The notes under the pieces: model-generated
Database searches by the model: none
Told to the model about the DNA's origin: nothing
The model's input: the letters and a program-made list of their open reading frames with translations, nothing else
In this document: piece by piece, positions 1-7,341 of the stretch
Layout of the letters: every line of letters begins with the position of its first letter
Numbering within the stretch: the first letter of the stretch is position 1
Translations under genes and position numbers: made by a program
NCBI GenBank assembly: GCA_020073375.1
Contig: JAIQFG010000018.1
Span: 1 to 57,778 of the forward strand
Direction: 5' to 3'
DNA length: 57,778 nucleotides
Source of the DNA: Terriglobia bacterium
GTDB taxonomy: Bacteria > Acidobacteriota > Terriglobia > Acidiferrales > UBA7541

Positions 1-122
1 TTCGGACGATTCAGCGGATGCTTCCGCGCGCTCAGATCGTTGGCTGACCCGCTTGATTAGGGGCCATGGGAGCGGTAAGCTAAAGATCCAGCCCGTGTGA
101 AATCCTTCTTGGAGGAAGAGTG

Positions 123-524
123 ATGAAACCGCTTTCCCACTGGCTCCAATTCCTGTTCGTGGTGTGCTTGAGTGTAGTATTAACGATCCCGCAATATGCG
201 CTGGCCCAGAATCACGTCGTTCCTCTCTCGGAAATTCAGAAAGATGTTGCTGCCGCCTCGTCTACTCGCGAGAAGCAGGTAGCGCAATTGGAAAATTTCT
301 TTTCTTCCCCTCAGGCTTCACGGGCAATGAAATCCGCGCACGTGACCTACCAGCAGGTGGACAATGCTGTCCAACAATTGAGCGACGATGATTTAGCTCG
401 ATTGTCCGCTCGCTCGGAAAATGCGCAGAAGGATTTTGCGGCCGGAAATATTTCAAACCGCGATCTGCTTATCATCGTTTTGGGTATCCTGGCCTTGGTC
501 CTGATTATTGTCGCGGTACGCTGA
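123..524 (+). CDS. PA2779-family small membrane protein
   Basis: 133 residues. A Sec signal peptide spans about residues 1-28 (ends ALA before QN), a polar helical middle follows, and a hydrophobic segment at about 112-131 ends at the last residue, so the protein is probably periplasmic and held by a C-terminal membrane anchor. The layout and the neighbouring C39-like peptidase match the uncharacterised PA2779/PA2778 pair of Pseudomonas. ATG 123 is preferred over GTG 120 because GGAGG at 111-115 is 7 nt upstream. The stop lies 4 bp before the next ATG, so the genes are probably co-transcribed. Biochemical function is unknown; it may anchor, or be a substrate of, the adjacent peptidase (inference). 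Confidence 0.75.
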   Translation: MKPLSHWLQFLFVVCLSVVLTIPQYALAQNHVVPLSEIQKDVAAASSTREKQVAQLENFFSSPQASRAMKSAHVTYQQVDNAVQQLSDDDLARLSARSENAQKDFAAGNISNRDLLIIVLGILALVLIIVAVR

Positions 525-528
525 AATT

Positions 529-1086
529 ATGAAATTCCGCGCCATTTTAGGCCTTTTGCTGGTTTCCGCGGCGTGCGCGGTGCTTCCACTCGCCGCGGAA
601 GCCCCCACAATTTGGATCGATGTCCCGTTCGTTGCACAACCAAGAGATGGTTGCGGTTCGGCAGTCATTTCCATGGTGCTTCAATATTGGGCCAACAAGA
701 ACGGTCAATCGTCTCCGGATTTCGCGGATCCCGCGAAAATCCAGAATGCCCTGTTCTCTCCAGCCCTGGGCGGGATTGCCGCTAGCAGCATGCAGGCGTA
801 TTTCCAGGGATTTGGATATCGCACCTTCGCCTTCCGCGGAGAATGGGTTGATCTGAAGCACCATCTGGAACAGGGGCGCCCCTTAATCGTCAGTCTTAAG
901 GCCAGCGGTCCACACGGGCCTCTTCATTATGTTGTCGTCGTAGGAATTGATTCCGAGCGAGGCTACCTGTTTGTGAATGACCCCGCCCAGCAAAAGATGC
1001 TTCGTATCTCCCGGCAGGGTTTTGAATCGGAATGGGCCCCCGAGCATGCTTGGACTCTTCTGGTGGTGCCGCGGACGGACAATTGA
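529..1086 (+). CDS. C39-like papain-fold cysteine peptidase (PA2778-like), exported
   Basis: 185 residues with an N-terminal signal peptide (about 1-24). A C39-type papain-like domain follows: Cys42 in the DGCGSA motif, His133 in LHYVVVVGID and Asp151 in FVNDP form a plausible Cys-His-Asp triad. In Pseudomonas PA2778 the peptidase and TPR domains are one protein; here the TPR part is the next gene. ATG 529 is chosen over GTG 508 because the signal peptide begins there and it avoids overlap with the upstream gene. The stop overlaps the following TTG start by 4 bp (TTGA), indicating translational coupling. Substrate unknown; a structural rather than proteolytic role cannot be excluded. Confidence 0.8.
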   Translation: MKFRAILGLLLVSAACAVLPLAAEAPTIWIDVPFVAQPRDGCGSAVISMVLQYWANKNGQSSPDFADPAKIQNALFSPALGGIAASSMQAYFQGFGYRTFAFRGEWVDLKHHLEQGRPLIVSLKASGPHGPLHYVVVVGIDSERGYLFVNDPAQQKMLRISRQGFESEWAPEHAWTLLVVPRTDN

Positions 1087-2768
1087 TTTTTCACCTTCTT
1101 CTCGGGCTTCTGCTATTTCAGCCGGGAAACTCTATTTCACAGGAACCCCCTACTCCGAAGGATCGCCTTCCCGAAATAAAACAGTTGTTCGAGGCAGGAC
1201 GCTGGAATGACGTCGTGCAAGCCTTGCCGGAATCGCCCTACCTGGAGGCTGACCTGCAGTTCTATCGGGGGCTGGCGCTTGCACGGATGGAACGATGGGA
1301 GGAAGCCGAGAAAACATTCGAGGCGGGCGTCCTGAGCTACCCGCGTGATGCACGTTTTCTAGAGGAACTTGCGGGAATTGCCTATCGCGAAAAGCAGTTT
1401 GCGAGGGCCAAGCGGTATTTGCGCCGCTCGTTGGCCATCAATCCAAATGATGAGTATTCCAACAATTTCCTGGCATCGATTTATTTCCTCCAGGACAATT
1501 TAGAAGCCGCGCTGAAATATTGGAACCTCGCCGGGAAGCCGAAACTTTCGGATCTTGCGATCGAGCCCCTGCCAAAATTGAACCCGCTTCTTCTCGACCG
1601 CGCTTTCTCGTTTCCGCGCGGCAGCATATGGAGCCGCGACAAATTCCTGGCCACGGAAGCGCTGATCAAAAGCCTCGATCTTTTTCCCGGCATGCGGTTT
1701 GATCTTGAAGCGCAGACGGACGGCACCTTTGACCTGCAATTCCACGGAAACGAAAGAAGCACCTGGGGCGCCACAAAATGGGACGGCCTGTTTTCACTGC
1801 TGCGAGGCTTGCCCTATCAATCGGTCTATCCGGAATTCTACGATCTCGATCGCAAGGGACTGAATTGGCGGTCACTCATACGCTGGGACGATCAGAAGCG
1901 CCGTGTTTCCACCGAAATCGCCGCCCCGATGGGAGAAAACCCGGCGATGCGGTATCGCGTCTACCTACAGGCGTTGAACGAGAACTGGAACCTTAGCAAT
2001 ACTATTTCCCCCGGTGCTCTCGCGGGCGTGAATCTCGAGAAAGTCATTGCCGGCGCAGGGATTCAATACGTTGCGAGCGGCCGTTGGCAGTGGGACGCGG
2101 GCACCGAATACTCCTACCGGAGATTTCGAAGCCCGCTGGGTATTCCCGCGGGGGCCGCTCCATTCTTCAAGAATGGTTCGGCAATCGTGGTCCGGTCCGG
2201 GATCCACCGTTCCCTCATCCGGTTTCCCGAGCACAGGTTCACACTCGATTCCAGCGCAACGGGCGAAATTGGCGATTTTTTCGATGAGCCTCCAGACAAG
2301 TACGGCCGGATTCAGGGTTCGCTTCAGGCGCATTGGTTCCCGGAATCGCGCGGAGACGATCTCGAAACGCGGCTGAGCCTGCATGCGGGTCGTACTTTCG
2401 GCAATGTGCCATTTGATGAGTTGTTCATGCTTGGTTTTGATCGTGACAATGATCTCTGGATGCGGGGACACCCCGGGCTGCGCAATGGGGAAAAAGGAAA
2501 TGCCCCGCTCGGGCGGAGTTACGTCCTCATGAATGCGGAGACGGACAAAAGCCTTTATCGGGGAGCCTTTTTCACTTTGAAGGCAGGGCCTTTTGTCGAT
2601 AACGGGGACATTTACGATCCTTCCGGGTATTTCGGGTCGTCTCGATGGTTGTGGGATGCCGGCATACAAGCAAAATTTCGGGTCCTTGGCAATTTTGAAC
2701 TTATACTTGGCTATGGCAAGAACTTGCGCTCCGGCCAGAATTCCTTTTTCACAACAGTCTTTCGGTAA
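1083..2768 (+). CDS. Outer-membrane TPR protein with Omp85-like beta-barrel
   Basis: About 561 residues from TTG 1083, which overlaps the upstream stop by 4 bp and opens directly on a hydrophobic signal sequence; an in-frame start at 1032 would bury this signal. Residues about 25-145 contain at least three TPR helix pairs (e.g. LEADLQFYRGLALARMERWE). A region at about 165-260 could be POTRA-like. The remainder alternates amphipathic strands; the stretch LGFDRDNDLWMRGHPG resembles the Omp85 F..LGG..LRGY signature, and the protein ends with an aromatic residue before Arg. I infer an outer-membrane pore or surface antigen with a periplasmic TPR adaptor working with the upstream peptidase and small membrane protein. 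Confidence 0.7.
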   Translation: MIFHLLLGLLLFQPGNSISQEPPTPKDRLPEIKQLFEAGRWNDVVQALPESPYLEADLQFYRGLALARMERWEEAEKTFEAGVLSYPRDARFLEELAGIAYREKQFARAKRYLRRSLAINPNDEYSNNFLASIYFLQDNLEAALKYWNLAGKPKLSDLAIEPLPKLNPLLLDRAFSFPRGSIWSRDKFLATEALIKSLDLFPGMRFDLEAQTDGTFDLQFHGNERSTWGATKWDGLFSLLRGLPYQSVYPEFYDLDRKGLNWRSLIRWDDQKRRVSTEIAAPMGENPAMRYRVYLQALNENWNLSNTISPGALAGVNLEKVIAGAGIQYVASGRWQWDAGTEYSYRRFRSPLGIPAGAAPFFKNGSAIVVRSGIHRSLIRFPEHRFTLDSSATGEIGDFFDEPPDKYGRIQGSLQAHWFPESRGDDLETRLSLHAGRTFGNVPFDELFMLGFDRDNDLWMRGHPGLRNGEKGNAPLGRSYVLMNAETDKSLYRGAFFTLKAGPFVDNGDIYDPSGYFGSSRWLWDAGIQAKFRVLGNFELILGYGKNLRSGQNSFFTTVFR

Positions 2769-2920
2769 CTGATCGATAGGCCGGGAACATTCTTCGATAT
2801 CCGGCGTTTAGTTGGAGCCACGCTCCGGGGATAAATTTATCCAAACCCAGCCCTCCGCGCTTCCGTCAGCATTGACCCCGCCTGCCGGGCAGGTTAGGAT
2901 TCCAAGTCTGCTCATCGGAT

Positions 2921-3136
2921 ATGTCGCACAATCGATTTTATCTGCTGCGGTGCTGCCCGTCCTGCAACAGTCTGGACGTGCGCCGTTCGCACAAGCGCGG
3001 TTTTTTTGAAATACTGATTCTTCCGTTTGTTTTGCTGCGGCCCTTCCGATGCGAGGATTGCAGGAAGCGGCACTACAATTTCTTCTTTACCCGGGCGCTG
3101 CACGAGCCTGAGGACAAGGCCAAGCGAAAGGCGTAA
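2921..3136 (+). CDS. Small zinc-ribbon protein
   Basis: 71 residues with two Cys pairs, CPSC near residue 12 and CEDC near residue 45, separated by a basic and hydrophobic stretch (ILILPFVLLRPFRC). This is the usual arrangement of small zinc-ribbon proteins of unknown function found in many soil bacteria. The C-terminus is basic and polar. It stands alone between the barrel gene and the YdcF-like gene, 55 bp upstream of the latter. No catalytic residues are visible; metal binding is inferred from the Cys spacing. Confidence 0.6.
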   Translation: MSHNRFYLLRCCPSCNSLDVRRSHKRGFFEILILPFVLLRPFRCEDCRKRHYNFFFTRALHEPEDKAKRKA

Positions 3137-3191
3137 GCCAATGCGCCCGCTTCGTTTTTTGGGCCTTGCTGAATCGGGATTAGGCTGAATT

Positions 3192-3839
3192 GTGACTGAA
3201 TCAAATTCGAAAAAGCGGCGATGGCTGGTTGCCGGGAGTATTCTGATCGTTCTGGTTGCGGCCGGTGCGCTGATTTTCTTCAAAATCGGCGAGTGGCTGG
3301 TGGTTCAGGACCCGGCCGTTCACGCGGACGTGATCATCGTCCTGAGCGGCGACCTTCCGGTGCGCGCTGTGCAGGCCGCGGAGCTCTATAAAGCCGGCTA
3401 CGCCGATCAGGTCTGGGTCTCGCCGCCGATTTCAGCGGCGGACGAGCTGAAGGAAATGCACATTTCGTTTTTGGGCGAGGATTTCTACAATGAAAAAGTG
3501 CTGCTGGCCGAGGGCGTCCGCCCGGACGCCATTCGCGTGATGGACCGGCCCAGCGCGAACACGGAAGAAGAAGTGCGCGCAATTTCCGAGTGGATGCACG
3601 CCAATAATTTCCGCACGGCGATGGTCGTGACGTCCAAGCCGCACACGCGCCGCGTGCGCACCATCTGGCGCAAGCTGATCGGCTCGGATCCGCGCCTGAT
3701 CGTGCGCTTCGCCGCCGGCGATCCTTACGATGGGGCGCACTGGTGGCGCCACACGCATGACGCGCTGGCCGTGGTCCGCGAAATCCTTGGATTGCTCAAC
3801 GCCTGGGCCGGATTCCCCTTGCGCCCCAGCACGATGTAG
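3192..3839 (+). CDS. YdcF/SanA-like (DUF218) membrane-anchored protein
   Basis: 215 residues from GTG 3192. One transmembrane segment (about 11-31) is followed by a DUF218 domain. Characteristic blocks are DVIIVLSGD at about 46, the LYKAGYADQVWVSPP strand-turn region, RPSANTEEEVRAI at about 118, and VVTSKPHTRR at about 145, which resemble the nucleotide-like ligand pocket of YdcF/ElyC/SanA proteins. ElyC and SanA affect envelope integrity in E. coli, but the biochemical reaction is not established. Its stop is 2 nt from the start of the glycosyltransferase gene, so the two are probably an envelope polysaccharide operon (inference). Confidence 0.8.
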   Translation: MTESNSKKRRWLVAGSILIVLVAAGALIFFKIGEWLVVQDPAVHADVIIVLSGDLPVRAVQAAELYKAGYADQVWVSPPISAADELKEMHISFLGEDFYNEKVLLAEGVRPDAIRVMDRPSANTEEEVRAISEWMHANNFRTAMVVTSKPHTRRVRTIWRKLIGSDPRLIVRFAAGDPYDGAHWWRHTHDALAVVREILGLLNAWAGFPLRPSTM

Positions 3840-3841
3840 AC

Positions 3842-5413
3842 ATGCCCGCCCTTCGCCGCAAACCGAACGAACTTGCCGGGCAGGCCATGCCACTCCTGCT
3901 GCTGGGCATGGGCCTGATTGCGTCCAACCGTTATGTGACGTTTGTCGACGGAGAGGTCCGCAGCCTGGACGCCGCGGCGCAGCCCGTGGGAACGCTGTTT
4001 ACTTCCTATCTGGCCGGGCCCGCGCACTCCGATCTTCCTCCGCTGTACGGGATTGTGCTTCATTTCTGGCTGCGCTGGACCAACTGGAATTTTGAATATC
4101 TTCGCATTCCCGCGATTGCATTTTTCCTGATTGGATTATTTTTTCTGGCCCGCTCGGCGCACCGGTTTGGCGGACCGGTCGCGGCCAGCGCCGCCGTCTG
4201 GGTGGGCATGCTCTGGCCCTTCGGATTTCATTACGGCAGGCTCGCGGCGCCGTATTCGTTTGTATTTTTTCTGATCGCCGGACTTACGTTCTCGTATTTG
4301 CGTTTTCTCGAGCAAGGAAGTTTCGAGCGCTGGGCCGTGATGTTTGTGTTCGGCGCGGCACTGTTGTGGACCAATGGCTTCGGATGGGCAGTGCTCGTCT
4401 GCCTTACAATCGATCAAGTGGTTCGCCGCCGCGCCGGAGAAACCACGATTCCCATCGCGGTGCTCGCGCGAACGGCGATTTTGTGGATCGCGGCGTATGT
4501 GCCGCTGGTGCGCGGGTCTTACGGAGATTGGGCCGCCGTCCTGCGCGTTCACCGCGGCTTTTCGCCTGCGGCCGTCAACTGCGCGCTGCAAATCTACAAC
4601 CTGTTCGTGAGCGAATCGATAGCACCGTGGCGCTGGCAGTTGAGCGTGCTTGCGGCCATCGGTGTGTTGGCTTGCGTCGTTATCGTGTTCTTGAAGGGAA
4701 CGTGGGCGTCGCGCCGGTTCCTGATCTACGGGTTGGGTCTGATCGTAATCATGGCCGCGATCGGAATCCTCGCGCCCCGCCGGCTGTTTTTCGCCGGTCC
4801 CTGGGTAGTGCTTGCGCTCGCGGTCGCCATCGGCTCGATCGAATCTCAATGGGCGCGCCCCAGCTTTGCCGCAGCCCTGCTGTTGATCGGCGCGCTCGGC
4901 TGGTACGGCATCTATTCAAGACGGTTTTATTCGGCCCCGCAATTTCTGGAGTCCTGGTCGGAACTGGCCGGGGAGGATGCTGTCAAAATTCAGACCGGCG
5001 CCGCAGTGATTTCCAACAGCAGGCCCTTTTTCCTTTACCTGACCTACGCCCTGCAACCGCCTACCTCCGGCCTCCAACCGATTCTAATTGGCCTGCTCCC
5101 GGATTCCACCGCACAGACTGCCGTGAAAACCGCGCAACAATGGCTGTCGGCAGGGCGCCCCATGAGCCCCACCATGATCTGGATTCATGGCGCGGACGAC
5201 CCTGCCTCCGAGGATGCCATGGCAATTGCCGCTGCGGAGCTTGACCGCACCTGCGGCTCGCGCGTCTCCCGGCTGATGATGCGAGACGCCGGATTTGCCT
5301 GGAAACAGCGATTTCTTTCCGAGCCCGCCGCATCTCCGTGGCGCATTGAATCCCGGGAATACGACTGCACGTCTTCAACTTCCCGGGAGATCTACCCCAT
5401 CCCGTCACGCTAA
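3842..5413 (+). CDS. GT-C (family 39/ArnT-like) membrane glycosyltransferase
   Basis: 523 residues with about 9-11 predicted hydrophobic segments in the first 350 residues and a soluble C-terminal domain. The first extracytoplasmic loop carries acidic residues (FVDGEVRSLD near 35-45), as expected for the DxD/DE-type catalytic loop of GT-C enzymes that use polyprenyl-phosphate sugars. Families such as ArnT/PMT transfer sugar outside the inner membrane; the acceptor here is unknown. The gene starts 2 nt after the YdcF-like gene, supporting co-expression. The C-terminal 150 residues are weakly conserved in character. Confidence 0.75.
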   Translation: MPALRRKPNELAGQAMPLLLLGMGLIASNRYVTFVDGEVRSLDAAAQPVGTLFTSYLAGPAHSDLPPLYGIVLHFWLRWTNWNFEYLRIPAIAFFLIGLFFLARSAHRFGGPVAASAAVWVGMLWPFGFHYGRLAAPYSFVFFLIAGLTFSYLRFLEQGSFERWAVMFVFGAALLWTNGFGWAVLVCLTIDQVVRRRAGETTIPIAVLARTAILWIAAYVPLVRGSYGDWAAVLRVHRGFSPAAVNCALQIYNLFVSESIAPWRWQLSVLAAIGVLACVVIVFLKGTWASRRFLIYGLGLIVIMAAIGILAPRRLFFAGPWVVLALAVAIGSIESQWARPSFAAALLLIGALGWYGIYSRRFYSAPQFLESWSELAGEDAVKIQTGAAVISNSRPFFLYLTYALQPPTSGLQPILIGLLPDSTAQTAVKTAQQWLSAGRPMSPTMIWIHGADDPASEDAMAIAAAELDRTCGSRVSRLMMRDAGFAWKQRFLSEPAASPWRIESREYDCTSSTSREIYPIPSR

Positions 5414-5453
5414 TCACCCAGAAGTTTTTCCGGTACCAGCGGTTAACTGCCTC

Positions 5454-5472
5454 AATATAAATGGCTTATATT
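5454..5472. promoter_or_regulatory. Inverted repeat upstream of small membrane peptide gene
   Basis: AATATAA and TTATATT arms separated by ATGGC form a perfect 7-bp inverted repeat in otherwise GC-rich DNA, about 85 nt upstream of the ORF at 5557. It could be an operator or AT-rich promoter element; no -35/-10 pair can be assigned securely. Confidence 0.25.
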
Positions 5473-5556
5473 CGGCTCCCGAAAACTTGTAGTACGGTGG
5501 GTCCATTGCCCCGCCCGTTTCATAAAGAGACACTATGAAATGGAGGAGGAGTCCGG

Positions 5557-5658
5557 ATGCGAGCCGTATTCATATTCGCGCTTTCGGCGATCGCCCTCAG
5601 GGACTTCTTTCTCTATTATTGGCGGGCGTTGACTGCATCCATGGCGAAATTGAGCTAA
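5557..5658 (+). CDS. 33-residue membrane peptide, similar to N-terminus of the next gene
   Basis: This ORF of 33 codons plus stop begins with ATG 5557 after a strong purine-rich site (GGAGGAGG, 5542-5549). The peptide is hydrophobic at its N-terminus and contains FLYYWRAL, which aligns without gaps with GVYYWRAV in the N-terminus of the following protein; both begin M-x-A followed by a hydrophobic helix. It is either a genuine single-helix membrane peptide or a truncated tandem duplicate retaining only the N-terminal anchor. It lies 120 bp upstream of that gene. Confidence 0.45.
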   Translation: MRAVFIFALSAIALRDFFLYYWRALTASMAKLS

Positions 5659-5778
5659 ATTTATGACCGTAAGAGACTTAATCCGCCAGGCAGTACTTGG
5701 GAACCCCCGGAATGGTACGGGAGGCCCATTGTGCGTGCCGCAGGGATACGAGAAACTGCAATCGAGGATAGAACTGAA

Positions 5779-6171
5779 ATGATCGCGGCCATTCTATTCA
5801 CGGTTTCGATAGTCGCCCTGGTTCAATTCGGGGTGTACTACTGGCGCGCCGTGATTGCAGGCGTGGCAGCGAAGACCGTATCCGACCGCATTCGGACGGC
5901 CGCTGGCCTGACGCATTCCACGATCGGCGCTCAGGACTTCCATAGCATAATCATTTTAAATGACTTAACTCCAGATCTCCAGGGACCTGCGGGAAGTTTT
6001 ATGGCCATTCGCGCGTACTATTCGGTGATCAAGACGCTCGGCAGCATCGTGCCGGCAATGTCCGAATGGGCCACGAACGAGATGGCCACCTGCGCGCGCT
6101 ACGTCGCCGTCCTGATGGATCAGCACCTGGAACGCAACATGGCCACTGCAGCCCAGATGCGCGGAATCTAG
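5779..6171 (+). CDS. Conserved-type small membrane-anchored protein, unknown function
   Basis: 130 residues from ATG 5779. One hydrophobic segment (about 3-20) is followed by YYWRAVIAG and a soluble helical part with no recognised catalytic motif. A GTG at 5731 with GGGAGG upstream is in frame and would add 16 residues; ATG 5779 is preferred because the small peptide at 5557 aligns from this Met. The gene converges on fabH and overlaps its 3' end by 4 bp. Function unknown. Confidence 0.55.
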   Translation: MIAAILFTVSIVALVQFGVYYWRAVIAGVAAKTVSDRIRTAAGLTHSTIGAQDFHSIIILNDLTPDLQGPAGSFMAIRAYYSVIKTLGSIVPAMSEWATNEMATCARYVAVLMDQHLERNMATAAQMRGI

Positions 6172-7166
6172 TAAGCCCAGCGAAGCAGAACCGCCCCCGC
6201 CGTATACCCGGCTCCCACTGCAACCAACAAGACCAGATCCCCTTTTTTCAAGCGGCCTTGCTCCACAGCGTCACATAGCCCCAGCGGGATCGTTCCGGCG
6301 GTGGTGTTTCCGTATCGCTCAATGTTGACCATGACTTTGGAGTCGTCCACGCCCAGCCGGTCCTGCATGGCGCGGATAATGCGTAAATTCGCCTGGTGCG
6401 GTATGACCAGCGCCAGATCCTTGCTCGTGTACCCGTTGCGCTCGAGCATTTCGCAAGCTAGTTCGGCCATGCGGCGAACCGCGTATTTAAAGACTTGCGC
6501 GCCCTCCTGATGGATGTAGTGCATCTTCTGGTTAATGGTTTCGTGCGAAGAGGGGTGAAGGGAACCGCCGCCCGGCATGAACAGATACTTTCCCCCAGAG
6601 CCGTCCACTTCATGCACGAAGTCGAGAATGCCCTCATCGTCGCGGTCGGCAGGTTCCAGCAGAACCGCGCCGGCACCGTCGCCGAACAGGACGCACGTGG
6701 CCCGGTCCCCATAATTTAGGATGGAGGTCATCACATCGCTGCCGATGGCCAGGGCTTTCTTCTGGGTTCCAGCGCCGACAAACTGTGCGGCAACGGTCAG
6801 CGCATAGACAAATCCGGAGCAGGCCGCCGAAAGATCGAATCCCCAAGCGTGTGTTGCGCCCAGATTGTTCTGAACCAGGCAGGCCGTCGCAGGAAACATC
6901 ATGTCTGGAGTGACGCTGGCCACCACGATCAGATCGATATCCGAAGCCGGGACATTCCGGCTGGCCAGAACCTGGCGGGCGGCAGCCGTGGCCAGGTCCG
7001 AGGAAGCGACGCCCTTTTCGGCGACGTGCCGCTCGCGGATGCCGGTGCGCTCGCGAATCCAGGCATCGTTGGTTTCCACCAGCTTTTCCAAATCGGTGTT
7101 GGTCATCACCTTGGGCGGCACATACCCGCTAACACCGGTGATCTTTGCAGCAATGCGTCTGGGCAT
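6168..7166 (-). CDS. fabH: 3-oxoacyl-ACP synthase III (KAS III)
   Basis: 332 residues, normal length for FabH. KAS III condenses acetyl-CoA (or another acyl-CoA) with malonyl-ACP to start fatty-acid synthesis in the cytoplasm. The full catalytic triad is visible: Cys116 in DLSAACSGF, His257 in IPHQAN and Asn287 in YGNTTA; FGDGAGA and the C-terminal [13 protein letters not shown] block are also typical. The ATG at 7166 has GGAGACGG just upstream. No other fab genes are adjacent; the nearest upstream gene on the same strand is the c-di-GMP protein, 175 bp away. Confidence 0.95.
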   Translation of the reverse strand: MPRRIAAKITGVSGYVPPKVMTNTDLEKLVETNDAWIRERTGIRERHVAEKGVASSDLATAAARQVLASRNVPASDIDLIVVASVTPDMMFPATACLVQNNLGATHAWGFDLSAACSGFVYALTVAAQFVGAGTQKKALAIGSDVMTSILNYGDRATCVLFGDGAGAVLLEPADRDDEGILDFVHEVDGSGGKYLFMPGGGSLHPSSHETINQKMHYIHQEGAQVFKYAVRRMAELACEMLERNGYTSKDLALVIPHQANLRIIRAMQDRLGVDDSKVMVNIERYGNTTAGTIPLGLCDAVEQGRLKKGDLVLLVAVGAGYTAGAVLLRWAY

Positions 7167-7341
7167 TCCGTCTCCTGAAGCGTTTATGGTGTCTCGGCAA
7201 GAAGAATCGCGATTCTACGCAATCGGGGGAGGTGAAACAAGCCTGCCCTGAGGATAACGACGGCACTTCGGCGAGCATTTGGTGGCGCTGGCGTCTCGCC
7301 GGCGCCACGGTGCTTCGCTGCATTTTTCTTGAAGATGCGGA

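Noticed and set aside
2..100. Possible 3' end of an upstream gene (33 codons to a TGA at 98-100)
   Set aside because: Too short to recognise; another frame ends in TAG at 60 and neither shows a motif.
2812..3009. 65-codon ORF upstream of and overlapping the zinc-ribbon gene
   Set aside because: Overlaps a better-supported gene in another frame and includes a short palindrome at 2881-2893.
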